Shown here one piece after another: positions 24,120 through 36,600 of a DNA stretch of 64,000 bases. The translations under genes and the position numbers were made by a program. The notes under the pieces were generated by a model, which searched no databases, was not told where the DNA came from, and was given only the letters and a program-made list of their open reading frames with translations. Each line of letters begins with the position of its first letter. Positions within the stretch are counted from its first letter, which is position 1. The DNA comes from Drosophila pseudoobscura (lineage: Eukaryota; Arthropoda; Insecta; Diptera; Drosophilidae), in contig NC_046683.1 in NCBI RefSeq assembly GCF_009870125.1, positions 46,639,869-46,703,868 of the forward strand, read 5' to 3'.

Positions 24120-25720
24120 TTATATTTTGTATATTCCTCGTTTTCTTTCTTCCGTTTAATATTACTAGCTATATAGAACATTTAGCCATGCAATCATAAT
24201 TTTATACGATTTATGAACCTATTTTCTAATTGACTGGGTTATTTTAAACACTTTCTTTTATTGCATTTTGCGTAAAAAGAGGTTTTAGCAAAAATGGTCA
24301 AACAAAAAAAAGTATTAGCGAAAAAGGTCACACAAAATAACGAAAGGGAATAATCGGTCATATTCCTCGTTTTCTTTCTTCCCTTGAATATTACTAGCTA
24401 TATAGAACATTTAGCTATGCCATCATAATTTTATACGATTTATGAACCTATTTTCTAATTGACTGGGTTATTTTAAACACTTTCTTTTATTGCATTTTGC
24501 GTAAAAAGAGGTTTTAGCAAAAATGGTCAAACAAAAAAAGGTATTAGCGAAAAAGGTCACACAAAATAACGAAAGGGAATAGTCGGTCATATTCCTCGTT
24601 TTCTTTCTTCCGTTGAATATTACTAGCTATATAGAACATTTAGCCGTGCCCACATAATTTTAGAACAAAGATGAATAAATTTTCTACACAATTGGTTAGT
24701 TTTTAGTCCTTGCTTTTACTGTGTTTTGACTAAAACAAGGTTTAAACAAAATAGTTCAACAAAAAAAACGGTCGTAGTGTTTCTAGTATTTGAAGACATG
24801 ATGCGTGTATAGGCCTTTGTGCACCCTATTTCGTTAATTTTATATGTAGCTCAAACGCAATTTACTAAGACCTTTTCTCAAATTGACATGTTTTTGACTT
24901 ATTCATGTGTATTATTAGTATCTTGTATATATTTATGTCGATCCTGATACCTACTGAGCCTGCGATGACAAACATTTCCTCAATTCTATAACATCCATTT
25001 CCCCCAGGGTATGTGTGCATGGAATTAGCAACATGTTTGTGTATGGAATGAGACTCATTGTTGCAAAAGCGAAACTGCGGCGAATCGGGTATTGCCTATA
25101 TTTTAAGCTATATAGATTTGCTCACTTAGCTTTATCCCATAGATAAATGCATTTTCTACAAGATTGCTTCTTTTAATTATCTAAATGTATTTTATTTTGA
25201 CTAAAATTCGGTTTTCAAGTAAATGTTGCCGCAACTTTTGTGTATGGAATGAGACTCATTGTTGCTAAAGCGAACTGGGGCGAACTGCGGCGAATTAAAA
25301 TTCCTCATATTCTTTGTTCCGTTGAATAATACTATCTATATAGAACATTTAGCCATGCCCACTAAATTTTGTACGATTGATGAATCAATTCTATACATGA
25401 TTGGCCTAGTCGAAATACTTGCATTTATTGGATTTCTATATAAAATTGAGAATTAAATTAATAACTGACAAAAATACCATGGGAGCGCGGCGAAAACCAG
25501 TATTTCTACAGTATGACCCTCACAACAGCACCGAAACATACCGTGTCATTTAAAAAATATACCGTAAATATACTGACGAATTCTAGTTCTATTTTGCATA
25601 TTCTTCGTTTTTGATATTCCGTGGACTATTCTCAGCCATATAGAACATTTAGCCATGCCCACATAGTTTTATACGATTGATGAATCAAATTTCTAGTTGA
25701 TTTGCTTATAACGTTGAAAA
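24120..25720. repeat. Degenerate tandem array, unit about 229 bp
   Basis: The motif tattcctcgttttctttctt begins copies at 24132, 24361 and 24590 (spacing 229 bp each). The shared marker gctatatagaacatttagcc recurs at 24169, 24398 and 24627, and in diverged form near 25108, 25334 and 25636. Copies 1-2 are nearly identical; copies 3 onward decay progressively. A second internal repeat, tttgtgtatggaatgagact, occurs at 25036 and 25237. No coding potential is shared among copies. Confidence 0.85.
25533..25590 (-). promoter_or_regulatory. Third copy of the motif 6-like module
   Basis: The minus strand reads gtcagtatatttacggtata, then attttttaaatgac, then acggtatgtttcgg. It is almost the same as 24045-24118 but has no adjacent gene on its downstream side. 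It is followed, as at 24120, by the start of an array unit (tattcttcgtttttg). Confidence 0.55.
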
Positions 25721-25779
25721 TGAAATTTAATATTTAAAATTATACATATTCTACACGGTTGCAACACACTTGCTTCATA

Positions 25780-25917
25780 ATGGGAGGAAAAAGAGGGTAT
25801 GGACTACATGCAAAACGGCCCAGAATATGCAACGCATGCAAGGTAAAACTCACCCCACTTGCTCAATATGCCTTGAAGAGAAATAAAACCATGGGAAGGT
25901 TCGTACGAACCGTGTAA
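25780..25917 (+). CDS. Tiny 45-codon open frame with CNAC motif, possibly a decayed zinc-finger fragment
   Basis: ATG at 25780 opens 45 codons beginning MGGKRGYGLHAKRPRICNAC and ending at TAA 25915. The -1 frame continues from HPTCSICLEEK to a stop and then RVICLGC, so three C-x2-C pairs lie in order but in different frames. This fits the cysteine-rich end of a transposase or other zinc protein broken by indels. An alternative is that the AAG/GTAAAA junction is a real donor. It may be chance. Confidence 0.25.
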   Translation: MGGKRGYGLHAKRPRICNACKVKLTPLAQYALKRNKTMGRFVRTV

Positions 25918-26528
25918 TTTGCCTTGGCTGTTTTTGCCTGTTGTCCATACCCTCTTTTATAGCCCAATCAATACTATAAATATACCTTCGTCTCAATGTT
26001 GCGGTCAAAAAATGTCCGAAAGATATATTATACCGTAAACGGTCATTGCGTGCCCGATACGATGTTACGATATTAGAATATCACTCGATGTTTCTATCGA
26101 AGGAATGCCATCGCCAGCAGTACGAATTTTTCCACAGAAAGGCGCTAGGTGGCGCTACACGTGTATTTGAGTCATCAATATTTAAAAATTTAATTTTCAA
26201 AATTTCTCTCAATGTCAACGTTACGCTGTATAGTTTATTAAAAATAAAAATAAATAAACGCAGTATCTATACTCCATTAAAAATATCTGTACATATTCAA
26301 TTTGCAATCAATTTTTTTAATTAACTTACTTTATAAATAATTTCGATGGCTTGATGACTTTATCAAGGCTATAAAATCAAATCGTATACCCATACCCGAA
26401 CGATTTTTCTCTATATTAAGGCAAAAATCGTTGAAACTGTTTTCGAATTTTAGAAAATTTTCAGATTTCTGATTTATAAAGAGCAGCAATGAAAAGAGAG
26501 GCCGTTTTGTTTGAGTGTTTTCCCTTGC

Positions 26529-26539
26529 CAGTGTGACCA
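26529..26539 (-). promoter_or_regulatory. Ohler motif 1-type element
   Basis: The minus strand reads TGGTCACACTG, an exact match to the Drosophila core-promoter motif 1 consensus YGGTCACACTR. No gene with a supported start was found immediately downstream on that strand, so its target is unclear. Confidence 0.35.
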
Positions 26540-26973
26540 GGTGCACATGCTTGACTGACACTGTTATGTGTTTGTTTACAAAGAATGTATTATTTGTGGG
26601 CACAGTGGAGCTGGAGGACGAATAAGTCAGTACCGAGCATAAAACTAATAATTTATAAGATAATCGGCTGTCATTCGACTGCCTTAATGAGACTAAATTT
26701 CTCTTCATTATTGCATTTTTGTAGCCATTTTTTTGAGGCTAGAAAATACAGTCTTTGCTTTTCCAGTATTTATCGGTTGCCTTTCTAGTATTTTTGCCGA
26801 ACGAAATGCATTTTATCGGTTCTGTACGAGTATCATCCCTGATTCGGTCGTACGGCAGTCCAAACGCAAAACCCAAAACAACTCGAACGAGGTTTGAGCG
26901 GCGTTTTGCGTTTTGCATTGAGTTTTTTTTCCGTACAAAACGCAATCACCGTCGAACCTTACTCCGAATCCAG

Positions 26974-26990
26974 CTCGAACCTGGTTCGAG
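26974..26990. promoter_or_regulatory. Perfect 8-bp-arm palindrome upstream of leader-like region
   Basis: CTCGAACC-T-GGTTCGAG is a perfect inverted repeat around one central base. It lies about 100 bp before the TC-rich stretch (about 27055-27110) where the leader-like sequence begins. It may be a binding site for a dimeric factor. Confidence 0.35.
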
Positions 26991-27054
26991 CGCGAGTGAT
27001 GCCGTTTTTCCCATACAAAACGCAAAACTCATTTGTTTTTTCATCGGTATTTTT

Positions 27055-28560
27055 TTGTCATTCTCTTTGTCCCGTTCGTTCGTCGATTTCTCGTCTCTCG
27101 TAGTGATTTCTTTAACAAAAATTCAAACATATACACACCATGTATATATAAATATATATTTAATAAATTTAGTGCAACATATACACGCATAATAAGAACC
27201 CCCCGTTTAGGCTAAATATCAAGTGCAATCCCCCCAAAAACTACCAAAAGGCAATTCAATTTACGTAAAAGACAAAACAAAAAGAAAAGAAGTGAAAAAA
27301 CGGCGCGTGTGAAATTTTTTCAACGAAGAGAAGTTGAAGCAGCCGCAGCACAGCAGAGGAGAAGCAGAGCAACAGCAGCAGCAACAAAAAGAAGAGAAAA
27401 ATACAACTACAAAATTCCCCACACACAAAGTAGGCCAACAACAACAGCAAAGCAAAAGGCAAACGTAAAAGCAAACAGCAACAACAACAACAACAAAAAG
27501 CAAGACAAGAAACCTTGTAATTGTGTCAATAAATGTTTTTTGTTTTTTTTTTTTCGTAAATTGTGTTTGTTTCCTTTTTGGAATGTGGAATTTTATTTGA
27601 TTTACAAAATATTCCAAAAAGCGTGAGAGTGTGCATGTGTTTTTGTGTCTGTGGTGCGGCGCGTCTCGTCGAGACAAGTGAAATTTTCTTTGTTTCCCAG
27701 GGGCACGAGCGCGGGGGAGGAGTGAAGAAATGAAGTTGCCTTGAAACGGCATATGCTCCTACTCCTCTCCTCTCCCCCTTGAACCGAATTCGATGTGTCT
27801 GCCTGTGTTGAAATATGTGTACGTGTGCGTGAGTGTCTGTGTGGCAATGAACCGTTCCATTATGAGTTTTTTTTTGTTTTTGCTGTTTGCTTTGCATTTA
27901 TATGTAAAAAAAAGATGTTTTACTACAAAAATTTAAGTGTTTAATAGAGTTTTCAAGGAAAATGTGCAACAAGAAGCCGCCGTTAGGGAGCAGGACCAGC
28001 AACAACAATAAAATTAAGGCTGCTGGACAGGTTTCCCACGGCTAAAGAAAACAACGAGGAAAAGAAGAAGGAGTAGGAGGAAAAGAAAGAGAAGCAATGC
28101 GTGCCCCGCCGCGAAAGCAAAGTGAAATTCATGACAAAAGCAGCAACAACAGAAGCAATATAGCGGCTAACCGAAACCGTTATTCAACAATTTCTTGAAT
28201 CAAAAAAGAAACAAATCCAACAACAACAAAATACAAGTGAAAGAAGCCACCAAATACTGGTTTTTAACAACGAAAAAAGGCAAAAAGAAAGAAAGAAAGA
28301 GGGAGAGAGAGAGAGGGAGAAAGAAAAAGTTGCTGCACGAGAAATCTCTCCATGTGTGCTTGTGTGAGTGTGAGAAAAGTAAAGTAAAGTGAAAAGCAAT
28401 GCTTAAAGGAATTAAAACAACTAAAAGGCAAAGCTTACGTCGAGTGTTGTTACACTAAATAACTGTAAAAGCCGCCCCAAATAACAAGACGGAAAGGAAA
28501 GGAAACGAACGAAGGAAAGGCACCCCCGCGTGGGCGGGATTGGCGAAGAAAATATTCAAC
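27055..28560 (+). promoter_or_regulatory. Promoter and leader-like region, candidate 5' exon of the BCOR-type gene
   Basis: A sharp switch occurs from AT-rich DNA to a TC-rich stretch and then purine/CAA/CAG-rich sequence (many gcaacaacaac, agaaagaaag and gaaaagaag motifs), typical of long 5' leaders of Drosophila regulatory genes. The next coding exon in this orientation begins at 42284 after an acceptor, so a remote 5' exon is required. I could not fix a start site or a donor; assignment to that gene is inference. Confidence 0.35.
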
Positions 28561-30438
28561 TTTAAAACATCAGCCTATTTCAAGGGCTCCCCCACACATT
28601 GGAGGTACACATGCAAACATTTATACCAACATATGTACATACATACATGTACATATATATGTACATATATTTATAGTTAAGCTCTTCAAATAGTTCCTCC
28701 TCTCTCTCACTCTCTTGGAAAATATAATCTAATGAGTGCGTAGCATAATTAAGCTGTTGCTGTGTGTCTTGGCAGAGAGAGCCAAGCACAGTGTGATATA
28801 AAGAGAGAATTGATAATTGTGTTGGTGTTGCTCTTCTTTCTTTATTTCTTCTTTTTTTGGGAGCATGCGAAATGGCTACAGGTGGCTTATTTACAGTTAC
28901 TTTGAGCTTGCCTTCTGATAAGCACAGCTGCTGCTCTTCTCGCTGCTCTCCTTTCACGCCTATTCGTTGGTGAGCAGGAAAGAGAGAGAGGGAGAGCTCT
29001 CTGTTTTTGACATGAGCATAACGGCTCTAGCTGGTCAGTAGGTGTCGTTTTGGGGTGTTTTATTGAATATTAGCTAAGGGCCTGTAAAACCTGTAAGATG
29101 TAAGGCAGAAGGGAAACCCTTTGTGGTTAAAAATTAGCTTTAGTATTCAGTATATGTAATACTTATGTAACTTGTTCCGATTGAACAGTTTAAACCAGTT
29201 TAAGCAATAAAATAATCTCGTCAATAACTATATCTATACCCCATAGATACTTTCTCTTTTCTATATATCCAACATTACTTAATTGCTGGCCATAAGCCGC
29301 TCAATAGAATTCCAATCGAATAACCTAACAGGTCGTTATGCCAGCCCTTAACATTCCGAAATAATAACAAAATAACAGGCATACGTATTACGTATGCATC
29401 CAACAAATATTGGAATATTTAAATACCGTATAATTGCATATCATCGTCATGCACTCTCCCTTGGCAAAATATCTGGAATACCGAGAACTTTGTTGTCCGT
29501 CCCCTCTCCATCGCTGACCACCCCCACCCACTTTAGCGTCACGTTTCTCTGTTCGGTTCTCTGTTATCAGCTTGTAAAGAGTGTGTGTGTATGTGTGTGC
29601 GCGCGCGTCTCTATCGCTCTGTCCCTCTTTGTAAATAGTCCAACTGATTCATAAATTACTCAGATCAAACAAAATAAATAGCACACGGAAACCCACACAA
29701 ACTATACCCATACATACATCTATGCAGCCCTCAAAAATATTTGTATATATGTATATGTGGCGTTGTGTTTTCCTCGATTTTAGCTAATCTCGATTGACAT
29801 CAGGCAGAAAACCGTTTAACAAAACTGATAACAAAACAGAAATAAAAAAAAAGAATAATACAAATGCTTACAATGTGTCGTCTGGCTCCCCTGAGGACTG
29901 GACTGTGTCGGTTGTACCTTTTTAATCTTTGGGTAATTTTAGGGTATATTATTTTGTATACCTGATTATGGTTATGATTTGGTATACATACATATATATG
30001 TACATATTCTTGAGAAATATATAAAGATCGATCTTCAGGGCAACATCATTGCCGATGGGAAAACTCGCCTTTAAGGAAAAAACATTTTTAATTGATAAAA
30101 TTGGGATGAATTTTATAAACATAAAATATACAATAAATTATCTAATATTTGTGGATAATTTTTGAAGGAAGTTTATGGCCATTACAGATCTTAACGATGT
30201 TGAATTCTGCCTCTAGCAACCACACTACTTTGAACTTTGGAACAATGGAAGATCTCAGTTTTGGGAATGTTACACACAATACATATACATACATACATGT
30301 GCATATGCGTGGGCTGTATAGCCCCATCTCTTTTTAATTCAAAAGAATCTGATTTCTCGGGTATCCTATAGTCGAAATATTCGATGCTAGTTTGTAACCA
30401 TTTGTCCATGTGATTTGTTGATAGGGGCACCAAGAGAC

Positions 30439-30448
<10 letters not shown>

Positions 30449-30475
<27 letters not shown>
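30449..30475. repeat. (GA)n microsatellite
   Basis: About 13 uninterrupted GA dinucleotides. Confidence 0.9.
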
Positions 30476-30728
30476 GAAAGAAAATGAGAACTGAATCGAA
30501 CTGTGGAACTGTGTCTGTTGTACAGCTGTGTGCGATTCGTTGAGGTTGATAATTAGTTGTAGTCAATCTATCCGAGGGGCCGCCCCAATCGCCTACCCCC
30601 GCCACTCTTTGTACCCCTTTGTACACTCTGCACTCCTGTACTCTCTGGTACCCCTCGTACTTTACCTATCTCTACGCCTATTGTACGCTTAAACGGTTTC
30701 TGTTTTATGAGTTGTTCTTTTTTTTCCT

Positions 30729-30761
30729 ACCTATCTATCTATCTATCTATCTATCTATCTC
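30729..30761. repeat. (CTAT)n tetranucleotide microsatellite
   Basis: About eight uninterrupted CTAT units followed by a short CT run. Confidence 0.9.
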
Positions 30762-32857
30762 TCTCTCTGTCTTTGTTGTGCTTTTTGTGCTGAAAGCGTT
30801 TAACCGGTTTGTTTCGAAACAAACAGCAGAGAAAACCGAAAACAGAACAAGCCAAGACTGTTGGCTATCTGTTGTCTGTATATCTGTGTGTGTTGTGTGT
30901 GTGCGTGTGTGTTAACTGAATGATGAATAACGTTAGCTTTGAAGAAACAGTATCTTTAGGTTTGGTTTTCTTTTCTTTTTTTTGTAATAGGAAAATATTT
31001 GTCCTGTGAAATGGATTAAAATATCATCATTGACTTTATTTTAAAGTATTTCCAAATCAGTTGATGGCACTTTCAGTCTTATCTTCAAGATAGTTTATCA
31101 ACTAAATTCATCATTAATGGAAATTGAGTACTCAAAATAGATAACAACTTTCACCGAACTTGGTCTATCTCAACATTTCAATAGTCTATTTTTGGATAAT
31201 AATAATAAGGCAATTAAATAGTAATCTCTTCTCTTACTACCGGGAAGTGCATTTAATTTGGCTATAAATAAACCAAAAGACTAAAGCCCCAAAACGTGTT
31301 TGAAAAGATCAATAAACAAATGCGGGGCGGAGTACTCTGCAACTAAGTGTGTTTTGAGACCCTTCAAATCTGAACTTTTATCCCAGAACTTTGTTCGTAA
31401 ATACACACACACACTCGTATAAGAAGCGGTGCTCATAAATTCCAAGTGAGAGGCAGAGTGGTAAGCCCTTTGGTATCTGCTGCCTCATTTCACATTTCTT
31501 CCGCCCTGACATCCTCCTTCCATAATGATTTTTTTTTCTTCCTCAACCATAAATTTACTTTGTACGGGAGTTTTCCCCCCGCCTGCCTGCCTGCCTGCCC
31601 TTTTGGCCAACTTTTGTTTACTTGGTTTATTTTTAGTAATAGTGTGCGCCCAGATATACAGATACGCAGATACATCCAACAATTCCAGCTAGCAACTCAA
31701 TTGCTGACTAGACAAAACAAAATAATAAGTACAAAAGCAACAACAACAAAAACAACAACAAAGAAAACTACTATAACTTCCTCTCAAATTTCGCTGTCGT
31801 ACTCGTACAGGAAATTTTCGTTTTGAATTGAAATAAAATGCCATGTATGCAATATGAAATATCAATGTATAAAAAATCGAATGACTCAAGATAAAAGTAT
31901 TTATTTATATATAAATTATATATGTACATACACACGGTTGGGTTATATGCACAAATCATTTACAAGCTTCGTCTCAAATTCGTTGTCAAACTTGTTGAAT
32001 TTGGATTTTTCGTTCCATTTGACACCTGTTGCCTCAGTGCGAATGGGTATTTCGAGATTACAAAACTCCGTTTTACAAAAGTTGAATGAATGCGAATGAA
32101 TGCTACAAAATATACGATTTTATTTTAATTGGGTATCAAAATGACATCAAAGGCATTGACACTGAAAGAAAGGGAATTCCTCAATTGCAAATATTATTTA
32201 CATATTTATGTAAATATACAAATATTGCTGTCCTACTCCTCTGGGACCTACGCGCCGAGCGTAAGAGCAGTGCGGGACGCCTTTGTCCTATCGCTTGATC
32301 TCATTTTTTTATCTGCATGTGAGCTTTGCCTCTCTCACGCATTGCAAGCTCTCGCCATTGCTTCCACTGCTCGCTCTCTCTCGGCAACGACAACTTTGTG
32401 TAGGGCGAGAGCAGAGGAGTTGCATATCACGAGCATCTTTCGACTTCTTCTCTCTATCGCTCTCCTGTCCTCCCAGCAAAGGCAGCAGAAGCACACGAGC
32501 CAAGGAAAAATGAACGGGAGTCTTGAATTTGTTGTAATTATAGGGAGGGCCCGGCTGCCATACATATGTACATTCATTCCTCTGGAAAGTTTTATGTAGG
32601 TGTTTCCCCAGGTGCTTTCATATCCTTAGAGTGCCTTCGAACAATAGCTCTGGCTGTCATACCAAATCGTTGTTTGGTAAATCAAACAGACCTCAAAACT
32701 CAGATCATGACAGTTCACCTACATCTTTCACATCGAAAATATACTTATAATATTTCGTCTACTGAACAACGTCGAACAGAACTTTCGGATTACTTGAAAA
32801 ATCAAAAAATCGAAAAAATCGAAAAAATCAACTAAATTATAAATTCAAAGAGCAATA

Positions 32858-33223
32858 ATGTCCTCGGGCCAAGAAGCCACTTTGCCGGAGGACCTCGGGC
32901 GTCATCTGGAGAGACTGCGGCGCACCAAACGCGAGCTGGTCGATGAGGTGAAGGTCCTGCATAAGCGTGTGCTCAAGATCGAGAACTGCCTGGAGCTGCT
33001 TGAAGGTCGCACCGACGATCTACCCTGCACGTTCTGCAGGGGCCTGGTCTACCAGCAGAGCACCGTCCGAGCGCTGCGCGAGGGTCTGTCCGCCAGCCTC
33101 GCCGTCAATGGGGATTTGTACAGCGGTGCCCATGGCCGGCTGATGAGCCTGCATGAGCAGATACGTCTGGCGGAGGGGGCTAGTAACCAAAACAACCGCA
33201 GATTTGGCGCGCCTGAAGGCTGA
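32858..33223 (+). CDS. Small nested coiled-coil protein, 121 aa as read, possibly frameshifted near its end
   Basis: I do not recognise the family. The ATG at 32858 opens MSSGQEATLPEDLGRHLERL with high-GC coding-like composition unlike its AT-rich surroundings. Heptad-like leucine and charge patterns run through residues 10-50, then a single CTFC pair and a second helical region ending HEQIRLAEG. As read, the frame closes with SNQNNRRFGAPEG. The overlapping frame from the run of five Gs at 33175-33179 instead continues TKTTADLARLKAEAGRRL, which extends the coiled coil convincingly. Either a one-base indel in this homopolymer (assembly or real) changed the end, or the short form is genuine. 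The gene would be nested in the presumed intron of the BCOR-type gene, same strand. Confidence 0.6.
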   Translation: MSSGQEATLPEDLGRHLERLRRTKRELVDEVKVLHKRVLKIENCLELLEGRTDDLPCTFCRGLVYQQSTVRALREGLSASLAVNGDLYSGAHGRLMSLHEQIRLAEGASNQNNRRFGAPEG

Positions 33224-33597
33224 AGCTGGCAGACGCCTTAAAGAAGAATCTTTTCATTTTGCTCCCCCTTCTATTGATATGTTTTTCTTTGTTTCAACAA
33301 TACAAAACGCCCACAAAATGTCGTTTCTTATTTCGTTTCCCAATCCATCGCTGGACTGTCACTGTCATTCAACAATGGAGGTTTCCCCATAGCTCGTGCC
33401 CGTTCCCGTTCCCGTTCCCTCATTTATCATATTATTGTGCTTCTCTGCTCCCTCTCGCGCTCTTTTCTGGTTCTTCTATATGTAATTTCATAATTCTCCT
33501 TGATTAGTGTTTGTCGAGTAGAAAGCAAAGCAAAGCAAAGCAGAACGGAACTGAAGTAATACTAATGACAATAATCAGAATATAACAGAATGCGAGT

Positions 33598-33645
33598 GGG
33601 AATGGAATGGAATGGGAATGGAATGGAATGGTAGAATGCAAATGG
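33598..33645. repeat. GGAAT-type short tandem repeat
   Basis: Repeats of ggaatggaatgggaatggaa with small variation, preceded by four AAAGC units near 33522-33541. Confidence 0.7.
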
Positions 33646-36600
33646 AATATGTGTCACGGACCAGCTACACCTACAGTTGCGGTCGAAAAAATAATCTTTT
33701 TCTGCTTAAAATATATTGGAATAGAAATAATTAACAATTGTATGTTTATTTTTCTTTGAAAGTAATAATAACAATTGATAAAAGTTGATTGTTTATCGAA
33801 TGTAATGTTTGTAAAAGATATCGCAATGCTTATTGTCTTGACCTCATTTGTAGAACCATTGGACGTGATTAAATTTCATAATATTATTGTTTTTTGTTAC
33901 GTTATACAGAATTGTTTGGGAGAGATGCAACTGGAGTAGATGTGAAATTCGAGAGGAATTAAATAAATAAATACGTTTGTAATCCGGTTGTATGTGGAAA
34001 TGTTATGGTTAATTGTAGGTCAAGAATTTGAGAGTTGTTATTGCAGCAATAAAGTAGGGAGAATAAACATTGCTTGGAATATATTTAAAGTTTATTATTG
34101 TTTACATACATACACAGAGATACAGCGATGAGGAAAAACTGTCAATGCTCTCCCATATCATCTATTAGTCATGGAGAAAGATATATATCACTGATGTAAA
34201 TATCTGTCCGCTCTTTCAGAGCCCCTTGCCTTGCTGTATTTATCCCTATTCCATTCTTATTTATTACTTATTACAATAAAATCTCATTTTGATGGAGAGT
34301 TTCCCTTGACTGGATGCAATTTTTCAATGAAAATCAATAGGGCGGACAAATTCCCCTTAAAATTCCCGCTTTACAGGAAGTTTTACTCTTTTCTCTCCAC
34401 TTTCCTCTCTTCACGTTCCCCTCCCTCCCCCGCCCTTCGTTTTGTCACATTTCCAAACACTCATAATTTGAGCAATTAAATCATTGTATGACAAATTTAC
34501 TTCCAAAAAGCAATGAAAAAAGTGCCAGCAACAACAACAATGACAAAACGAAACTGGCGGCATTGAGAAACCAACAACAACAACAACACACAGACACACA
34601 AGCAACAGCAAATAAAATGCTAATAAATTGAAATAAAATTAGCAACAGAAGCAACAACAAGTAGAGGGAGAGAGAGAGAGAGAGAAGCACGACAAATGCG
34701 GTTGCTGTTGTTGCTTTGATATTGAATGGGGGGAAATGTTGCCGATGAGGGGGAGAGAGCGAGGAAAGGAACACAAAAAACGCGTGTACATTGCGTTCGC
34801 ATAGCAATGAGGCTGCGGAAGGGAGATGGAAGATGAAGGGGCCGCAGGAGACTAGAGCGAGGGAGCGAGCGAGAGAGCGGGTAATTGAATGGCAAGATAT
34901 GGAGTAAGCGTGGGGGAACAAAAAGTGGAGCAACAGACTCAGTTAATGGTGAAAGAGCAGAAGAGTGGGATAAGACAAGGTGTATTTGTTGTACGCTCTC
35001 TGCAACTCTCTCTCTCTCTCTCTCTCTGGCTGTACGCACACGTCAAACGGAACAAAAATAGGCAACTTTCGTTGGAGTATTCTGCTCTAGCAATGCCTTA
35101 CCTTTTATAAATACGATACACCTTTTGCCAGTTGGCGGGAGGGAGTTGGCGATGAGAAAGAAGAGCCGGCGGCAAAAGAATGCAGCGAGAGGATGAGTGG
35201 AGGGTTGGACTAAAAAGAGAGAAACAAAAAAGGCAAGCAAGAAGCCCAGTGAATGGCGAAAGGGTGGGCGGAGTGGGGCGGGTGCGGTAAGCAGGGAGTC
35301 GGGGGAGTCGTTGACATTGTTGCTATCTTAAATTGTACCGCATGGATTGCTGTTGTTGCTTTTGTCTTTTGCCATTGCTTCTGTTTATTTGATTTTGTCA
35401 TCATCTTCTGCCGACTGCCAGAGTGGGAGAGCAGCAGAATAAACATGTGGAGAGCACTAGACGACTCTTCTCTCTCACTCTCTCCCCTCTCCGCTCGCCG
35501 TTCGCCATGTCGTCTTGGTCTCGCCAAACGTTCGGCTACGGTTCGGCCTCGGCTACGGTTCGGCTCTCATTTTATGTATTACAACATTTTGTTGTTGTTG
35601 TTTTTTTGCGGCGGCGGCGGCGACATAAATTCTACAAAGATATAGTAGATACAGATACAGATACAAAGGCAGCCACAAATTACAAACACACTCAAGTACA
35701 GATACAACAGAAACGATTCACATTTGGCCCCCAAAGTGGCAACAACAACAACAGCAACAAAAGCAGCAACGGAACTCAATGATCATCATCATGATGATCT
35801 CGTGCTTGCGCGTGTGTGTGTGTGTGTGTGTGTCTGTGTGTGTGCTTGGCTTTTGGCGCTCATTTACGTGATTGCTTCTCTTTTTCCTACTCTTCTGCTT
35901 CTTTTTCTTATTAATTTGGTTTTTCTTCCCAATATGCAAATACTTTACATACATACATACATATGTATTTACATAAATATTTGTACTTTGAAATAGCACA
36001 ACATTTGCATACGTTTTATGAATCAGTATTTTTCAACACTGCCGCTGCCGCTGCCACTGCCGCTGCCTTTTGTTTACCTGTATTTTAATTGCTGTTATTT
36101 TGAATGCCAATCGGGGGAAATTTATTTACATTTCCACTCCGTCATCACCTCAACAGATGAGAGGGGTATTTCTTGGGTATAGCCATATGGTCGGGTTACA
36201 GGGAATTTTTTAAAAGAAAAACCTATGGTGAGGGTATCCCAAAAAGAAAGAAAATGCCACCTTTCAAACGGGGAAATGAGAATCGATAAATCGATGTTTT
36301 ATTTCACGAAAATTATATTTCTTCTGCAGCATACTCGTACATACACACACACATACACATACATATAGGAATCAGAAAATAATCTATGAATTATTTATAA
36401 TATCTTTGTAATTCACACAATTACCTTATTCAAAACTAAAGAACATTAAACAAGACGGTTTGCAATTATCATTTATGTGTGTGTGTGTGTATAAACAATT
36501 ATTTCTATATATATATGTAAATATATGCAAGGGTTCATGTGTATAGATCTCGTTCAGAAAACATTTCTAACTATTTTATCTCAACGAAATCGAATGCTTT

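Larger units (their letters stand above)
28561..32820. other. Presumed intron of the BCOR-type gene, no gene seen
   Basis: Non-coding, AT-rich, with (GA)n at 30449-30475 and (CTAT)n at 30729-30760, plus GT/CA tracts. A TC/GAGA-rich, GC-richer patch at about 32240-32510 could be an alternative promoter but has no decisive element. Confidence 0.45.

Noticed and set aside
27261..27897. Minus-strand frames of 120-160 codons with long Cys/Val/Phe runs
   Set aside because: They are antisense of the CAA/CAG-rich leader and behave like simple repeats.
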